From an uncultured Bacteroidota bacterium (GTDB lineage Bacteria; Bacteroidota; Bacteroidia; Chitinophagales; Chitinophagaceae), in NCBI GenBank assembly GCA_946479055.1, contig CAMLEX010000020.1, forward strand, positions 1 to 15,858: a stretch of 15,858 nt of DNA. Reading direction: 5' to 3'. Of the stretch, positions 15,719 to 15,858 are shown in pieces (position 1 is the stretch's first letter; every line of letters begins with the position of its first letter). Below the pieces are notes generated by a model that searched no databases, was not told the origin of the DNA, and saw only the letters and a list, made by a program, of their open reading frames with translations. The translations under genes were made by a program, and so were the position numbers.

Positions 15719-15858
15719 ATGAATGTAAACATTCAAACTGTTCGGTTTGACGCGGACGCAAGATTGGTAGAATATGTCAATCGCAAACTTGAAAAATTAA
15801 ACACTTTTCATGACCGCATCATTAAGGTAAATGTGTTTCTGAAACTTGACAATGTAGT
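15719..15858 (+). CDS. hpf: Ribosome hibernation-promoting factor HPF/RaiA (N-terminal part, cut by window edge)
   Basis: HPF/RaiA proteins bind the decoding region of idle 30S subunits and promote ribosome inactivation or dimerisation in slow growth. Only 46 codons are visible: MNVNIQTVRFDADARLVEYV, then NRKLEKLNTFHDRIIKVNVF and the start of the next strand, LKLDNV. This is the typical beta-alpha-beta beginning of the family, with the conserved pattern of a Lys/Leu-rich helix after the first strand. The upstream in-frame ATG at 15708 is followed at once by TGA, so the ATG at 15719 is the start. It lies 162 bp after xerC. Whether it is a short or long form cannot be seen. Confidence 0.88.
   Translation, partial: MNVNIQTVRFDADARLVEYVNRKLEKLNTFHDRIIKVNVFLKLDNV

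Noticed and set aside
1..15858. tRNA, rRNA, CRISPR array or insertion sequence
   Set aside because: No cloverleaf, regularly spaced repeats, transposase frame or terminal inverted repeats were found on reading both strands by eye.

Overview
The window looks like chromosomal DNA of a Bacteroidota bacterium, most likely from the Chitinophagaceae or a close relative. The reasons are a type IX secretion pair (a PorV-like barrel followed by a very large C25-family PorU2-like protein), cyanophycin genes, the rpsU - xer - hpf gene order, repeated promoter boxes of the Bacteroidota form TAnnTTTG, and the near absence of Shine-Dalgarno sequences except before rpsU. The family-level placement is inference from gene content; no 16S rRNA is present.

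Left part (1-4094): the 5' portion of cyanophycin synthetase cphA runs off the left edge on the minus strand. It is divergent from cyanophycinase cphB (plus strand) across a 390-bp intergenic region with a repeat-like segment. Together they make and degrade the nitrogen store cyanophycin. cphB converges on a two-gene minus-strand unit, tyrS followed by a small alpha/beta hydrolase.

Middle (4095-10560): a 206-bp divergent spacer with a perfect inverted repeat separates tyrS from porV-like and porU2-like genes. These are 22 bp apart, probably one transcript, and end in a strong intrinsic terminator. Both proteins have signal peptides and should act at the outer membrane in processing or anchoring type IX cargo.

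Right part (10561-15858): an HscA-type Hsp70 chaperone is followed closely by an AT-rich acyltransferase-3 membrane protein. This gene meets riboflavin synthase (ribE, minus) tail to tail with a shared TTAA stop. Divergent from ribE is rpsU (bS21), with a clear promoter, a short leader holding the only strong Shine-Dalgarno sequence in the window, and its own terminator. Then come a housekeeping Xer recombinase and the start of the ribosome hibernation factor hpf, cut by the right edge.

I see no prophage, insertion sequence, CRISPR array, tRNA or rRNA. No clearly undescribed multi-gene system is evident. The best leads are the rpsU leader (likely bS21 autoregulation), the PorV/PorU2 pair, and the possible dispersed repeat between cphA and cphB.
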